64,000 bases of DNA from Leptolyngbya sp. FACHB-8 (GTDB lineage: Bacteria > Cyanobacteriota > Cyanobacteriia > Elainellales > Elainellaceae), in NCBI RefSeq assembly GCF_014695575.1, contig NZ_JACJOO010000072.1, positions 43,163-107,162 on the forward strand. Direction: 5' to 3'. The position numbers and the translations under genes were made by a program. The notes beneath the pieces were generated by a model. It was given only the letters and a program-made list of their open reading frames with translations, did no database searches and was not told the origin of the DNA. How positions within the stretch are numbered: the stretch's first letter is position 1; every line of letters starts with the position of its first letter. Shown piece by piece: positions 25,110 through 34,967 of this stretch.

Positions 25110-26474
25110 ATGGCGTCCACAACTTCGCTCAATAAGCTTGCTGTCAATGGGGCATTCTGGACTGTTTTAGGATACGGTGCATCCAACGGACTGCGCTTTA
25201 TTGGGAACCTGATCCTAACTCGTTTACTGGCTCCTGAACTCTTTGGCCTCATGGCCCTGATGAATACGTTTCTGATCGGGCTGGCCTTGTTTTCAGATAT
25301 TGGGATCGGCCCCAGCATTGTTCAGAATAAGCGTGGGCAAGATCCTATTTTTTTGAATACGGCCTGGACGCTTCAGGCCATTCGTGGCCTTTGCCTCTGG
25401 GTGATCTGCTGCATTCTTTCCTATCCCGTTAGTCGCTATTATGGTGACGCGCGTATTTTGATGATCATGCCCATTTTGGGCCTGAGCAGCCTCATGGCGG
25501 GGTTTAACTCTACATCCCTGATGCTGCTGAAGCGGGAGATGAATCTTCGAACCTCTACCCTGCTAGAGCTTGCAATTCAAGTGCTCTCGCTGACCATCAT
25601 GGTGAGTTGGGCTTATTTCCAACCCACTATCTGGGCCCTTGTCGCAGGAACTATGATCAGTGTTGCGCTGAAGCTAATACTGAGCCATTTTTGGTTGCCC
25701 GGGGTGCGGAACCAGTTTGCCTGGGACAAGACCTGTGCTCAAGAGCTGTTCCGCTTTGGCCGCTGGATTTTTCTTTCTACTGCATTTACGTTCCTGGCAA
25801 TGCAGAGCGATCGCTTGATTGTCGGAAAAATCGTCTCCATCGAAATGCTGGGGATTTACACCGTTTGTTTGTCCCTGTCGGATTTGCCGCGGCAAGTTGT
25901 GACGACATTAGGCTCAAATGTTATTTTCCCGATTATCGCTAAATCTGCAGACACTCCACGTTCAGAACTTCGTCGTAATTTTTTGAAGAAGCGATGGGTG
26001 TTACTGATGGGGGCAGCTGTGTTTGCAAGTATTCTGATAGCGGGGGGCGATCTGCTTGTCAAATTCTTGTATGACAGCCGCTATAGCCAGGACGCCTGGA
26101 TTTTGACAGTACTGGCTATAGGATTCTGGCATACAGTACTTTACGACACAATGAACTCGTGTTTGTTAGGGTTGGGCAAACCCTACTATGGCACCACGGG
26201 TTACATGATTCGGTTTTTGATCCTGATACTGGGAGTTCCAGCGGCTTACAACGTTGCTGGTTTTGAAGCTGCCGTTTTTGTTATTGCCTTCCACGACTTA
26301 CCCATGTACGTTGTCATCAGCTATGGGGCTGTCCGGGAGAAATTTAACAACCTGAATCAGGATTTAATGGCAACGGGAGTTTTTCTTCTGATTCTGGCTG
26401 CTGCCATTGGCATTCGGGTTGCTTGCGGCTTTGGTTTCCCACTTGAGCATCTGTTTCATTCCGCTGCAATGTGA
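25110..26474 (+). CDS. Polysaccharide flippase (Wzx-like, MOP superfamily)
   Basis: 454 residues from the ATG at 25110; a TTG-started frame begins at 25074 and would overlap the previous gene by four bases. AGGAG lies 12 bases upstream of the ATG, and a TTG at 25104 is also possible. The protein has about 12 hydrophobic segments. The start LNKLAVNGAFWTVLGYG followed by GNLILTRLLAPELFGLMAL is the hallmark of oligosaccharide flippases of the lipopolysaccharide/teichuronic acid type. It should move lipid-linked repeat units across the plasma membrane. It lies between the glycosyltransferase and polymerase genes. Confidence 0.92.
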   Translation: MASTTSLNKLAVNGAFWTVLGYGASNGLRFIGNLILTRLLAPELFGLMALMNTFLIGLALFSDIGIGPSIVQNKRGQDPIFLNTAWTLQAIRGLCLWVICCILSYPVSRYYGDARILMIMPILGLSSLMAGFNSTSLMLLKREMNLRTSTLLELAIQVLSLTIMVSWAYFQPTIWALVAGTMISVALKLILSHFWLPGVRNQFAWDKTCAQELFRFGRWIFLSTAFTFLAMQSDRLIVGKIVSIEMLGIYTVCLSLSDLPRQVVTTLGSNVIFPIIAKSADTPRSELRRNFLKKRWVLLMGAAVFASILIAGGDLLVKFLYDSRYSQDAWILTVLAIGFWHTVLYDTMNSCLLGLGKPYYGTTGYMIRFLILILGVPAAYNVAGFEAAVFVIAFHDLPMYVVISYGAVREKFNNLNQDLMATGVFLLILAAAIGIRVACGFGFPLEHLFHSAAM

Positions 26475-26553
26475 TGTTGCTTCTGCTAGGTCGCTTGATG
26501 CCTGCTTGGGATAGTTATCCCTGCGTCCACATAATGATCACCCCCTTTGAGCT

Positions 26554-27942
26554 ATGAGCCCACTCGTCCCCCTGGTCATGTTTGGTTGGATACCCATGGT
26601 TTTGTACCTGTTTTCGAGGTATCCAGCCAGTCGGGCGATCGTGATCAGCTTTGTCGCAGCCTGGTTATTCCTTCCGCAGGCATCATTTCCATTGCCCGGT
26701 CTGCCAGACTATACCAAAATGTCGGCAACCTGCTATGGTGTTTTACTCGCGACGGCTCTATTCGATAGTGGGCGTTTTACAACCTTCCGACCCCATTGGA
26801 TTGACATTCCTATTTTGCTCTGGTGCGCCAGTCCAATGGCCTCCTCTTTAACCAATGGTTTGGGGGCTTATGATGGTTTCTCCCAGAGTTTAGAGCAAAC
26901 TATTTCGTGGGGCTTACCCTACTTTCTGGGACGGCTATATCTTGGAAATTGGGCAGGTCTCAAGCAATTAGCTATTGCCATTTTTATTGGTGGCTTAGCC
27001 TACATTCCCTTTATCTTTTTTGAGTTACGCTTTAGCCCGCAGTTGCATCGCATGGTGTATGGCTTCCACGCCCATGCAGATTTCTCCCAAACAATTCGCT
27101 ACGGCGGATATCGACCCACTGTATTTATGCAGCACGGTCTAGCGGTTGGAGCCTGGATGATGGCGGCTACCCTTGTTGGCATTTGGCTCTGGCAAACAGG
27201 GGTGGTTAAAGAAGTATGGGGGATTAAGATGAAATGGTTAGTCCCTATCATCCTTGTTACATTCATTCTATGTAAATCAACAGGAGCTTATATGTTGCTC
27301 CTGTTTGGTCTTGCCATCCTCTATGCCGGAAAATATCTGCGCACGTCAATTCTGCTGCTGCTGATTGTCGCATTGGTGAATGTTTATTTGTATACGGCAG
27401 CAAGCGGTATGATTACCCCTGAACGCCGGGAAGTTTTAATCGAGAAGATTACTAACACGTTTGGTGAGGAACGTGCTCAATCCCTGGAATTTCGTATGAA
27501 AAATGAGGAAATTTTAGGGGAAAGGGCTCGGGAACAACCTGTGTTTGGCTGGGGCGGCTGGGGACGAGCTCGCGTTTATGACGAGAACGGTAAGGATCTG
27601 ACAGTGACGGATAGCTTGTGGATCATTGCGTTTGGCGATCGCGGTCTCTTTGGGCTCATTAGCATGACAGCTGCCATGCTAATACCACCGATAATATTTA
27701 GCCTGGGAGCGTATCCTATTCGAGCATGGTCGCATCCCATCGCGGCCTCATCGGCCGTGCTTGTTACAATCATTACTCTCTATATGGTGGATTGTGTGCT
27801 CAACGCCATGATTAACCCAATCTATGTTATGGCTCTGGGTGGGGTATCGGGATTACTGGCTGCACATCCGCCAATCGTGAATCCTCGAAGGCGTTTGAGG
27901 CAGGCCCGATCCAAAGAGAAATATGCTCTGCCAAGCTCCTAG
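26554..27942 (+). CDS. O-antigen polymerase/ligase-like membrane protein (Wzy-like)
   Basis: 462 residues with about ten membrane segments and one large outer loop (about residues 290-365) rich in charged residues, including WGGWGRARVYDENG. This layout fits O-antigen polymerases and ligases, which vary greatly in sequence. With the flippase, chain-length regulator and export protein present in the same locus, Wzy-type polymerisation is the most likely role. It starts 79 bp after the flippase. Two hairpins follow the stop codon. Confidence 0.82.
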   Translation: MSPLVPLVMFGWIPMVLYLFSRYPASRAIVISFVAAWLFLPQASFPLPGLPDYTKMSATCYGVLLATALFDSGRFTTFRPHWIDIPILLWCASPMASSLTNGLGAYDGFSQSLEQTISWGLPYFLGRLYLGNWAGLKQLAIAIFIGGLAYIPFIFFELRFSPQLHRMVYGFHAHADFSQTIRYGGYRPTVFMQHGLAVGAWMMAATLVGIWLWQTGVVKEVWGIKMKWLVPIILVTFILCKSTGAYMLLLFGLAILYAGKYLRTSILLLLIVALVNVYLYTAASGMITPERREVLIEKITNTFGEERAQSLEFRMKNEEILGERAREQPVFGWGGWGRARVYDENGKDLTVTDSLWIIAFGDRGLFGLISMTAAMLIPPIIFSLGAYPIRAWSHPIAASSAVLVTIITLYMVDCVLNAMINPIYVMALGGVSGLLAAHPPIVNPRRRLRQARSKEKYALPSS

Positions 27943-27950
27943 GGGTTGTT

Positions 27951-28003
27951 CTAAAAGGGTTTGTTTTTCGTGCGCAAAATACACGAAAAACGAACCCTTT
28001 TAG
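27951..28003 (+). terminator. Hairpin after the polymerase gene
   Basis: A 22-bp stem with one mismatch (27951-27972 with 27982-28003) directly follows the polymerase stop. It probably ends the exopolysaccharide operon. Confidence 0.6.
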
Positions 28004-28363
28004 CGAGTTTTAAAGCATGTCCTATTAAATCAAGCCATGTTTGCAGGTGAGGGTGCTTCGCACCCCCACCTACAAACTCGGAAAGCTTAGCCGTCTGAGT
28101 ATCAGCGACTAAGCATTGGAAATCAGCTTATGTTTGGCAGGGATAGGAAATACTTCCCGCTTTCAATCCCAGGCAAGGGCAAGAAACAGGGGGAAAGTGT
28201 AAAGCACCCACCTCCGCTTATTGCCTACCCATGATTGTTGTGATGCAAAATCCCTCTGGGAAATAGTATTTTTCGCAGTAGGGACAGCCATTTATCCCTG
28301 CATAAGGAAGCTTAAGTTGTGATGCTTGACTGGATGAATTTCCTAAGAGAATAGATAATCTGC
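28004..28363. other. Convergent intergenic region with hairpin
   Basis: A second hairpin lies at 28039-28076: GTTTG, AGGTG and GGGTGC arms with a TTC loop and a few mismatches. Nothing else is recognisable up to the protease stop codon. Confidence 0.5.
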
Positions 28364-29662
28364 TTATTCCTCATCAGAATATTCCTCTTCTTCCTCGTCG
28401 CTGTACTCTTCTTCCTCTTCTTCTTCCTCTTCTTCTTCCTCCTCTTCCTCGTCGCTGTACTCTTCTTCCTCTTCTTCTTCCTCTTCTTCTTCCTCCTCTT
28501 CCTCGTCGCTGTACTCTTCTTCCTCCTCTTCCTCTTCCTCTTCCTCTTCCTCTTGTCCACTACTGTTTCCGATTACGTAGTCATAGTCTTCATCTATGGC
28601 GTACTCATTGCAGAGTGTGTTCAGAGCTTCCAGAAATTCAGTAGCGTCCTCGATTGTTAGATCGAAGTTTCGGATTTCTAGATGAGTGAATTCTTCCTCA
28701 GATTCTTCGTAGTTATAGTCAAAGTAATAGTCTTCCTCGCTCTCAATGTACTCCTGACACAAACTATCTAGAGCTTCAGCAAAACCTTCAGGGTCTTCCG
28801 TCGTGATGTAAAAGTCATACAGAAGCAAAGAGTTTTCATCGGCGAAGTATGATTCATCTTCCTCCCAAACTTCTGATGTGAAGTCTAAATCGTTAACTGA
28901 TTTGATAATCCAGGAATCATGACCGTTGTAATCCTGGTGCATTACATAGTCGTAAGGAATATAGCAATATCCGTTATCACCCCACTCTGGACCCCAGGAG
29001 TTTCGGACAATGAACATTTGATCTTTATCGGAATAGCCAACACAAAGCATGGCATGCCATGCATGGGTTTCGCGCACGTTCTCTGATTTTTTAGGGAGTG
29101 AAATACGGCCTCGATTTTCAGTCGCACTATTGAATGATTCAAATAGATTCAGGGCGAACGCAATAGGATAGCCTTCTGCTAAGGTATGTCGCCACAGATC
29201 TAAGTCTGTTTCAATAAACTCTGCTTCCGTAATTGTGAAATTAGCTGCATTCTCATAGGAAGTATCATCGGGTGACTGAAAAATCATGGCTTCATCATTC
29301 GGCCACAGATTTTCGCAACAGGCACCGTGTTCAATTAAGCTTTCAATCGCACAGTACATAGCTGTGCCGCTATCCTCATGTTGGCCGTTATGGCGAGCAC
29401 GAGCGTTGTAATACACAAAGAGACGGCTTACATCACCAGATTCACCGTTCTCGCGTTTAGCTAAATATTCATAGGCTCCAACAAAGGCGTTGGCAACACA
29501 GCTATTGCCAACCTGCTCTTCTACGTCGGTCATAAATTTCCGCAGGTCAACACGAGGAGGAAGTTGCTTCTGCTGAAATCGTCCAATCTGATGAACTTTA
29601 GCCTGGCTGGGGCGGCCACCTGCTTGATAACCACCAATCCGATATTTCAAATTCGTACCCAT
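28364..29662 (-). CDS. Papain-family (C1) cysteine protease with acidic repeats and poly-Glu tail
   Basis: 432 residues, no signal peptide. Residues about 36-255 form a C1 peptidase domain. Gln50 and Cys55 (EEQVGNSCVANAF) give the oxyanion hole and nucleophile, His203 (HAWHAMLCVGY) the general base and Asn221 (RNSWGPEWGDNGY) the third residue, so it should be active. Then come two related acidic units of about 36 residues, starting at 281 and 330 (49 apart). From about 371 to the end the chain is almost only Glu, broken by YSDEE motifs with an 18-residue period. There is no N-terminal propeptide of classical length. Substrate and role are unknown. Neighbours are unrelated and separated by hairpins. 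Confidence 0.85.
   Translation of the reverse strand: MGTNLKYRIGGYQAGGRPSQAKVHQIGRFQQKQLPPRVDLRKFMTDVEEQVGNSCVANAFVGAYEYLAKRENGESGDVSRLFVYYNARARHNGQHEDSGTAMYCAIESLIEHGACCENLWPNDEAMIFQSPDDTSYENAANFTITEAEFIETDLDLWRHTLAEGYPIAFALNLFESFNSATENRGRISLPKKSENVRETHAWHAMLCVGYSDKDQMFIVRNSWGPEWGDNGYCYIPYDYVMHQDYNGHDSWIIKSVNDLDFTSEVWEEDESYFADENSLLLYDFYITTEDPEGFAEALDSLCQEYIESEEDYYFDYNYEESEEEFTHLEIRNFDLTIEDATEFLEALNTLCNEYAIDEDYDYVIGNSSGQEEEEEEEEEEEEEYSDEEEEEEEEEEEEEEEYSDEEEEEEEEEEEEEEEYSDEEEEEYSDEE
28397..28552 (-). repeat. 54-bp tandem repeat encoding the YSDE/poly-Glu tail
   Basis: Two perfect 54-bp units (28397-28450 and 28451-28504) and a diverged third. Each encodes 18 residues: YSD followed by about 15 Glu. 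The plus strand is a CTT/CTC-rich polypyrimidine run, so slippage and copy-number change are likely. Confidence 0.9.
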
Positions 29663-30050
29663 TGAAACGTTCCCTTCTGGTACTAGCCCAAAAATCTTGT
29701 GTATCCAACTATTCCCAAGCGGGTTTATTGGCTCCCAAGCCTCATCAATTCTTCAAAACAGTTGTACAGCCCTGTACGGATTGGTTCAGTTCAAAAGAAT
29801 GTGGTGTGAGGTGTGAAGAACACCTCCTACAAAATCAATCTATGAGGCACTTAAGCGAGAACTGCTAAGGTGTTTAGCAGATTAGGCAGAGCATGCTGAT
29901 TTCTAGGTTTTGAGAGTTGGCAAGCTAAGGGTGACTTGCACAGCAGGATACCCTTAGCTAGGACATTTTGCTGGACAACAGAAAGGATTAAGCGCCGTGC
30001 AGCGCACGGCGCTTAATCCTAAACAGAGAACGATCGGGACAGAATGAACT
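29663..30050. other. Intergenic region with hairpin upstream of the protease
   Basis: 388 bp between the protease start and the serS stop. A perfect 17-bp stem with an AGC loop lies at 29984-30020, just past the serS stop on the minus strand, and may end that transcript. No gene is supported here. Confidence 0.55.
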
Positions 30051-31331
30051 TTAGAGAATATCCCGGCTCATAAATGATTGCAGTACCTCGGGAATCTTAA
30101 CGGTACCGTCTGGTTGCTGATAGTTTTCCAAAATGGCAGCCATCGTACGGCCTACCGCTAGACCAGAACCATTTAAGGTATGCACAAATTGAGTTCCCTT
30201 TTTGCCCGCTTCCTTAAAGCGTATATTGGCACGGCGGGCCTGGAAATCCCAACAATTAGAACAGCTGGAGATTTCTCGGTACTTGCCCTGGCTGGGCATC
30301 CATACTTCCAAGTCGTAAGTTTTAATCGCAGAAAACCCCAGATCTCCAGTACAGAGTTCAATCACCCGATAAGGGAGCTTAAGGGCCTGTAATACTCCTT
30401 CTGCGTCCTTCAGAAGTGCTTGATGCTCACGCTCTGATTGTTCGGGGTGGGTGAACTTGTACATCTCGACTTTGTCGAATTGGTGTAAGCGAATTAGCCC
30501 TCGGGTGTCGCGGCCATAGCTGCCTGCTTCTCGACGGAAGCAAGGGGTGTAGGCACAGTAATGCAAGGGAAGGGATTCAGCTTCCAAAATTTCATCACGG
30601 TGGAAGCTGGTGATGGGCACCTCGGCGGTGGGAGTGAGCCATAGGTCATCGCGATCGCACTTAAAGCTCTCCTCCGCAAACTTGGGCAGTTGCCCCGATG
30701 CCGTAAGCGAAGCGGTATTAATCAGGAAGGGTGGCAGTACCTCGGTATAGCCCGCTTCCAAGTGGCGATTGAGCATGAAATTAATCAGCGCCCGTTCCAA
30801 GGCTGCTCCGGCTCCCAATAGGGTCACAAAGCGGCTTTGGGCAATACGGGTAGAGCGCTCAAAGTTGAAGATGCCTAACTTTTCCCCGATTTCAAAATGG
30901 GGCAAGATGTCAGGATTTTGAGAAATGAACTCGTCTCCCCAGCGGTACAACTCAACGTTCTCGTCTTCGTCTTTGCCTGCAGGAGTTGTGTCGCTAGGCA
31001 GGTTAGGCAGCTCCATCATGCGAGCTTCGATCTGGGCCTTGAGGTCACGTTCCTGCGGCTCCAAATCTGCGATCTGGGTTTTGACCTGGTTTCCTTCCTC
31101 TTTCAATGCCAACACAGAAGAATCATCAGGTTTTGTGCCCGACTTCATCTTCTGGCCAACTTCCTTGCCAATTTCATTGCTACGGGCCTGAAGTTGCGAT
31201 CGCCGTCCCTCCAATTCCCGTTGCTGCCGATCCAGTTCCAAAATGGGAGTCAGATCATAGCCGCCCCCCCGGCGGTTCAGCCGCTCCTGGACGTACTCTG
31301 GATTTTCGCGAATCTGTTTAAGGTCCAGCAT
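30051..31331 (-). CDS. serS: Seryl-tRNA synthetase
   Basis: 426 residues. It charges tRNA-Ser with serine. The N-terminal part (about 1-105) is the long two-helix coiled coil that binds the tRNA. The class II core has motif 2 in [20 protein letters not shown] and motif 3 in [18 protein letters not shown], both intact. Length is normal. The ATG at 31331 has GGAG upstream. It lies 56 bp after proB on the same strand, so the two may be co-transcribed. A hairpin follows the stop. Confidence 0.97.
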   Translation of the reverse strand: MLDLKQIRENPEYVQERLNRRGGGYDLTPILELDRQQRELEGRRSQLQARSNEIGKEVGQKMKSGTKPDDSSVLALKEEGNQVKTQIADLEPQERDLKAQIEARMMELPNLPSDTTPAGKDEDENVELYRWGDEFISQNPDILPHFEIGEKLGIFNFERSTRIAQSRFVTLLGAGAALERALINFMLNRHLEAGYTEVLPPFLINTASLTASGQLPKFAEESFKCDRDDLWLTPTAEVPITSFHRDEILEAESLPLHYCAYTPCFRREAGSYGRDTRGLIRLHQFDKVEMYKFTHPEQSEREHQALLKDAEGVLQALKLPYRVIELCTGDLGFSAIKTYDLEVWMPSQGKYREISSCSNCWDFQARRANIRFKEAGKKGTQFVHTLNGSGLAVGRTMAAILENYQQPDGTVKIPEVLQSFMSRDIL

Positions 31332-31387
31332 GCTCCGTTAACAATGATGAAGATAGGCCAACCATGAGTTTAGCGCGAGTTGGGGCG

Positions 31388-32497
31388 TTAGCTGAGCACC
31401 AGATTGTCCCGATGAATGACGGTCTCTGCCCCTTCGTAACCGAGAATTTGAACAATTTTGTCGGAATGGTGCCCCCGGATTTGTTGAAGCTCTCTACTAC
31501 TGTAATTAACGATCCCTCGGGCGATTTCGTTGCCATGCTCGTCACACAATTGAACCGAATCGCGGCGGAGAAATTCTCCATCCACCTGAATTATGCCGGC
31601 GGCCAAGAGCGATCTGCCTGCGTGGGCGATCGCCCGTACCGCTCCCGCATCCAGGTACAACTTGCCCGACGGAATTAGACCATTAGCAATCCACCGCTTG
31701 CGAGCATTCTGACGTTGCGCCGCAGGTTCAAATTGGGTGCCCAAGGGTTCACCTTGGAGAATTTTCTCGATGTTTTGGGGCGATCGCCCCTCCATAATCA
31801 CAGTGCGCACTCCGGCACTCGTGGCGATACGGGCAGCGGTGATTTTGGTGATCATGCCGCCGGTACCCCAGTTGGAACCGCGATCGCCCACCTGCACCTG
31901 AGCTTCCAGTTCTTTAATATTGCCGACCAGGCTGATAGGTTGTGCTTCAGGGTTGGAGCGGGGATCGGCGGAGTAGAGACGATCCACATCAGTCAGTAAG
32001 AAGAGCCAATGTGCCCCGATCAATCCAGCAACCATGGCTGATAGGGTATCGTTATCTCCAAACTTCAGTTCATCCACTGCCAGAGTGTCATTCTCATTGA
32101 CGATGGGGATGACTCCTAACTTCAGAAGTTGGCGAAAGGTCCGATATGCATTGACGTAGCGGCTCCGTTGAGTCAAGTCGCCTCGGGTAATCAGAACCTG
32201 GGCGATGGGCTGATTTAAGGAGGTGAAGAAGTCGTCGTAGACCCGCATTAAACGCCCTTGTCCAACGGCAGCGACGGCCTGCTTCATGGCCATAGTACGA
32301 GGCCGTTCTTTGAGCCCCAGTCGTGTACACCCGACCCCAACGGCTCCCGATGACACCAGTACAACCCGATGCCCCAGCCGTTGCAATTGACACAGAACTT
32401 CTACAAGGGCCGTGATGGTAGAGAGGGCCAGCAGTCCTGTTTCGGGGTTCGTAAGGCTGGAGGTTCCAATTTTGATAACCAGCGTTTGCGGTTTCAT
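31388..32497 (-). CDS. proB: Glutamate 5-kinase
   Basis: 369 residues from the ATG at 32497; the upstream extension to 32593 lacks family sequence, and [15 protein letters not shown] is the expected beginning. It phosphorylates glutamate, the first step of proline synthesis. The amino acid kinase domain (about 1-255) has [18 protein letters not shown] and [10 protein letters not shown]-terminal PUA domain (about 275-360) is present, as in the long ProB form. Feedback by proline is usual in the family. It is followed by serS. Confidence 0.95.
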   Translation of the reverse strand: MKPQTLVIKIGTSSLTNPETGLLALSTITALVEVLCQLQRLGHRVVLVSSGAVGVGCTRLGLKERPRTMAMKQAVAAVGQGRLMRVYDDFFTSLNQPIAQVLITRGDLTQRSRYVNAYRTFRQLLKLGVIPIVNENDTLAVDELKFGDNDTLSAMVAGLIGAHWLFLLTDVDRLYSADPRSNPEAQPISLVGNIKELEAQVQVGDRGSNWGTGGMITKITAARIATSAGVRTVIMEGRSPQNIEKILQGEPLGTQFEPAAQRQNARKRWIANGLIPSGKLYLDAGAVRAIAHAGRSLLAAGIIQVDGEFLRRDSVQLCDEHGNEIARGIVNYSSRELQQIRGHHSDKIVQILGYEGAETVIHRDNLVLS

Positions 32498-33276
32498 AGG
32501 GTCTAGGCAGATGATGCAGAAATAGCAGGACGTCTGGCGTACGAGTAGAACGACGGGAACCGTTCCATCAAGAAATATGCCCGGTGGAGGCATTAATTTA
32601 AATAAAACGCCAGAGTAGAATTACTGGAACTGTTTCCTTCTGTAGAGAGAGGGCCCAGTAACACAATTTTCCAGTCTACCTGGGAATCTCTGCAATGGGA
32701 AAGCGCCAGCCTCAACAATAGAAACTGGCGCTATGCCCATGTTTATTAGGATTTATACTGTAGGGTCTTTATCGGTGCGACCCCATTTATCTATTACTAG
32801 AATGCCAGCGAAAAGACTGTCTCCATTTGTTTTTAATATTTTCTTTAGATTGCGAGAGGTCTCGAAAAACGGCGAAATGTTTACTTTTACTAAGTCTCTT
32901 TTTTGTTACATAGCGCACAACAAAAAAAACGGGTTTCCGTTGCTCTAGGCTTCTAAACTTACCGTAATAGAGTTTGTATCGGCGGGTTGCTTCAGTATCC
33001 AACCCTGCTTTACCTTATTGCTTTCCCTTATAGCAATGGTGAGTGTATTAGGTGCAGCAACGGTGGTGTGGGACACGAAGTGCCCTACACCACCGTACTT
33101 AATCAACGCGCACAGCGCTATAAAAGAAAGAAGTGTAATTTTTTACATGTAATACTTTTCAATGTGAAGATGCCGTTGATGATCTACGCCCTGTTTTATA
33201 GGGGATAGACCATCAACGGCATCTTCATGGTGATTTGGAATCAGTATTTTGAGACTAGCCCCGATCCCCAGGACGG
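32498..33276. other. Intergenic region between yqeG and proB
   Basis: 779 bp without a supported gene. It contains hairpins: GCGCCAG/CTGGCGC at about 32703-32732, GGTGGTGT/ACACCACC at about 33060-33095, and a 17-bp perfect stem with a 29-nt loop at 33165-33227. The last one resembles in part the sequence at 825-860 (CTTTTCAATRTGAAGATG). The middle is A/T-rich. Confidence 0.5.
33165..33227. repeat. 17-bp inverted repeat near the yqeG 3' end
   Basis: TGAAGATGCCGTTGATG (33165-33181) and its exact complement (33211-33227). Its left flank and arm start, CTTTTCAATGTGAAGATG, recur with one change at about 827-844, hinting at a dispersed element. Confidence 0.6.
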
Positions 33277-33798
33277 TTAAGGGGATTCTGCCAGAGAGGC
33301 TCCCAGTTTTTGAGAAATCCAGACTTCCATACTACGGGTCATAGATTTACGGGCCGCTTGAGCAGGGTCAACCATGGGTTCCACCAGAATGGTGAACATC
33401 CCCAGGCGGTTGCCGACCAGAACATCGGTGAAGAGGCGATCGCCCACCATGGCTACCTGTTCCACTGGAATGTTCATCGAGTCGACAGCCTGGCGAACTT
33501 TCCGGCGGGAAGGTTTGCGGGCACCGGACAAAAAGGGAACATTCAACTCTTCGGCAATACGGCTGATGCGGGTGCGGCTGATGTTGTTGCTCACCAGCCA
33601 CAGAGATACCACCGGACGAATTTGCTCAAACCAAGCTTTGAGTTCCTCCGAGGCCGCATCCAGGCTCATGGGAACCAGGGTTTCATCCACATCCAACACC
33701 ATGCCCCGCACGTTGTTCTGGGTAAGTTGGTCAGCCGTCAGGCCAATAATTGGTCCTCCCAGCACTAGGTCAGGTTGTAGAAGTTTGCCCCAGGACAT
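33277..33798 (-). CDS. YqeG-family HAD IIIA phosphatase
   Basis: 173 residues. HAD-superfamily enzyme with motif I as LDVDETLVP (two catalytic Asp residues at about 36 and 38), motif II Ser in LVSNN and motif IV in MVGDRLFTDVLVGNRLGM. The family is annotated as phosphatidylglycerophosphatase-related (GEP4-like) in some organisms, so a role in phosphatidylglycerol synthesis is possible but unproven here. It follows mltG by 33 bp, a gene order that I know from other cyanobacteria. Confidence 0.88.
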   Translation of the reverse strand: MSWGKLLQPDLVLGGPIIGLTADQLTQNNVRGMVLDVDETLVPMSLDAASEELKAWFEQIRPVVSLWLVSNNISRTRISRIAEELNVPFLSGARKPSRRKVRQAVDSMNIPVEQVAMVGDRLFTDVLVGNRLGMFTILVEPMVDPAQAARKSMTRSMEVWISQKLGASLAESP

Positions 33799-33831
33799 AC
33801 GCGATCACAATAGAAGAATTAAGGTTGGCAA

Positions 33832-34920
33832 TTAGTTGGTGGTCGTGTCTCTATTTGGCGTTTGCTCTGCCAGAGTGGCATCTACTGCATCTTTAGCCGC
33901 CTCATGCTCAGCGAGGGTGCGGCTAAAAATGTGAGTTCCATCGTAGCGGGCCATGAAGTAGAGATAATCTGTGTTTTCCGGCTTCAGAGAAACCTCAAGG
34001 CTGGCCAGCCCGGGTGCCGCGATCGGTGTTGGCGGAAGCCCTGCGTTGACGTAGGTATTGTAAGGAGAGGGGGTAGCGACCTGAGCGTAGGTCAGAGGTT
34101 TCTCGACGGTTTGCCGAATGCCTAAGCCATATTCCACCGTAGGATCAGCCCCCAACGGCATGCCCTCCTGTAGTCTTCGGGCGAAAACCCCCGCAATGGT
34201 AGGGCGTTCAGCATCTACGACTGCCTCCTTCTCGACAATACTGGCCAGGGTTACCCATTCCAGTAAAGTATAGGGGCTCTTATTCTTCTGAGCCTCGTAG
34301 ACGGGTAGTGCGACCTGCTGAAACTGGGTGAGCATCTGGTCAATCGCCTTTTCCGCCGTTAATGTGCCCTCAAACACATAGGTGTCGGGGAACAGAAACC
34401 CTTCTAAATGGGGCAAATTCTCAGGAAGCCAGGGGAAGCGATCGCGCGGCACCTTCTTACTGGCCTGCACGAATTCCTCGGCCTTAAAAAAGCCCTGTTC
34501 CTCAAAGTAGTTGCCCATTTGCTGAATAGACCAGCCTTCAGGAATGGTGTAGCTAAGTTGCATCACCTGCCCTTGCCAGATCTGATCAGCAATCGCTGTC
34601 ATGGGTACTGTGGGTGATAACGCATAAGTGCCTGCCTGGTAGCTACCCGCTTTGTCTTGCAGGGACTGCCAGCGTGTCCACAGTTCCCAGGCCCGATCTG
34701 ACCGAATCAGCCCTAGTTCTTCCAAACTTTGGCCGATTTCCTCAGCCGTTGCTCCAGGGGGGATGTCTACCTGAATTGTGTCCTTGTTGGCTTCAGTAGC
34801 GGCACTGGCTTCAACCGGGGCATTAGCCCAACTCCACCAGCGCCATCCTTGCCAACCAGATACGCCAATCACCACGGGCAAAAGCGCCAGGTAAAACAAC
34901 CACTTTGAGAATTGCTTCAT
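33832..34920 (-). CDS. mltG: Endolytic murein transglycosylase MltG
   Basis: 362 residues. It cuts new glycan strands in peptidoglycan and helps to set their length. One N-terminal membrane helix (about 8-27) anchors it in the plasma membrane. A LysM-like region follows, then the YceG domain with the catalytic Glu in LASIVEKEAV and the conserved GADPTVEYGLG. The C-terminus has STNTY-like spacing in TPSPYNTYVNAGLPPTPIA, typical for the family. It lies between DUF3727 and yqeG in a compact leftward cluster. Confidence 0.95.
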   Translation of the reverse strand: MKQFSKWLFYLALLPVVIGVSGWQGWRWWSWANAPVEASAATEANKDTIQVDIPPGATAEEIGQSLEELGLIRSDRAWELWTRWQSLQDKAGSYQAGTYALSPTVPMTAIADQIWQGQVMQLSYTIPEGWSIQQMGNYFEEQGFFKAEEFVQASKKVPRDRFPWLPENLPHLEGFLFPDTYVFEGTLTAEKAIDQMLTQFQQVALPVYEAQKNKSPYTLLEWVTLASIVEKEAVVDAERPTIAGVFARRLQEGMPLGADPTVEYGLGIRQTVEKPLTYAQVATPSPYNTYVNAGLPPTPIAAPGLASLEVSLKPENTDYLYFMARYDGTHIFSRTLAEHEAAKDAVDATLAEQTPNRDTTTN

Positions 34921-34967
34921 GGTTTTGGTAGGGGGGTTAATCCGATAGAGGAAAACTAACTCGGACT

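Noticed and set aside
25074..25110. Start of the flippase at the TTG that overlaps the glycosyltransferase stop
   Set aside because: The ATG at 25110 has AGGAG upstream and directly precedes the conserved N-terminus; the extra 12 residues are not typical of the family.
28312..28560. Basic Lys/Arg-rich frame opposite the poly-Glu tail
   Set aside because: It is the antisense reading of the GAA/GAG repeats and has no start context or family.
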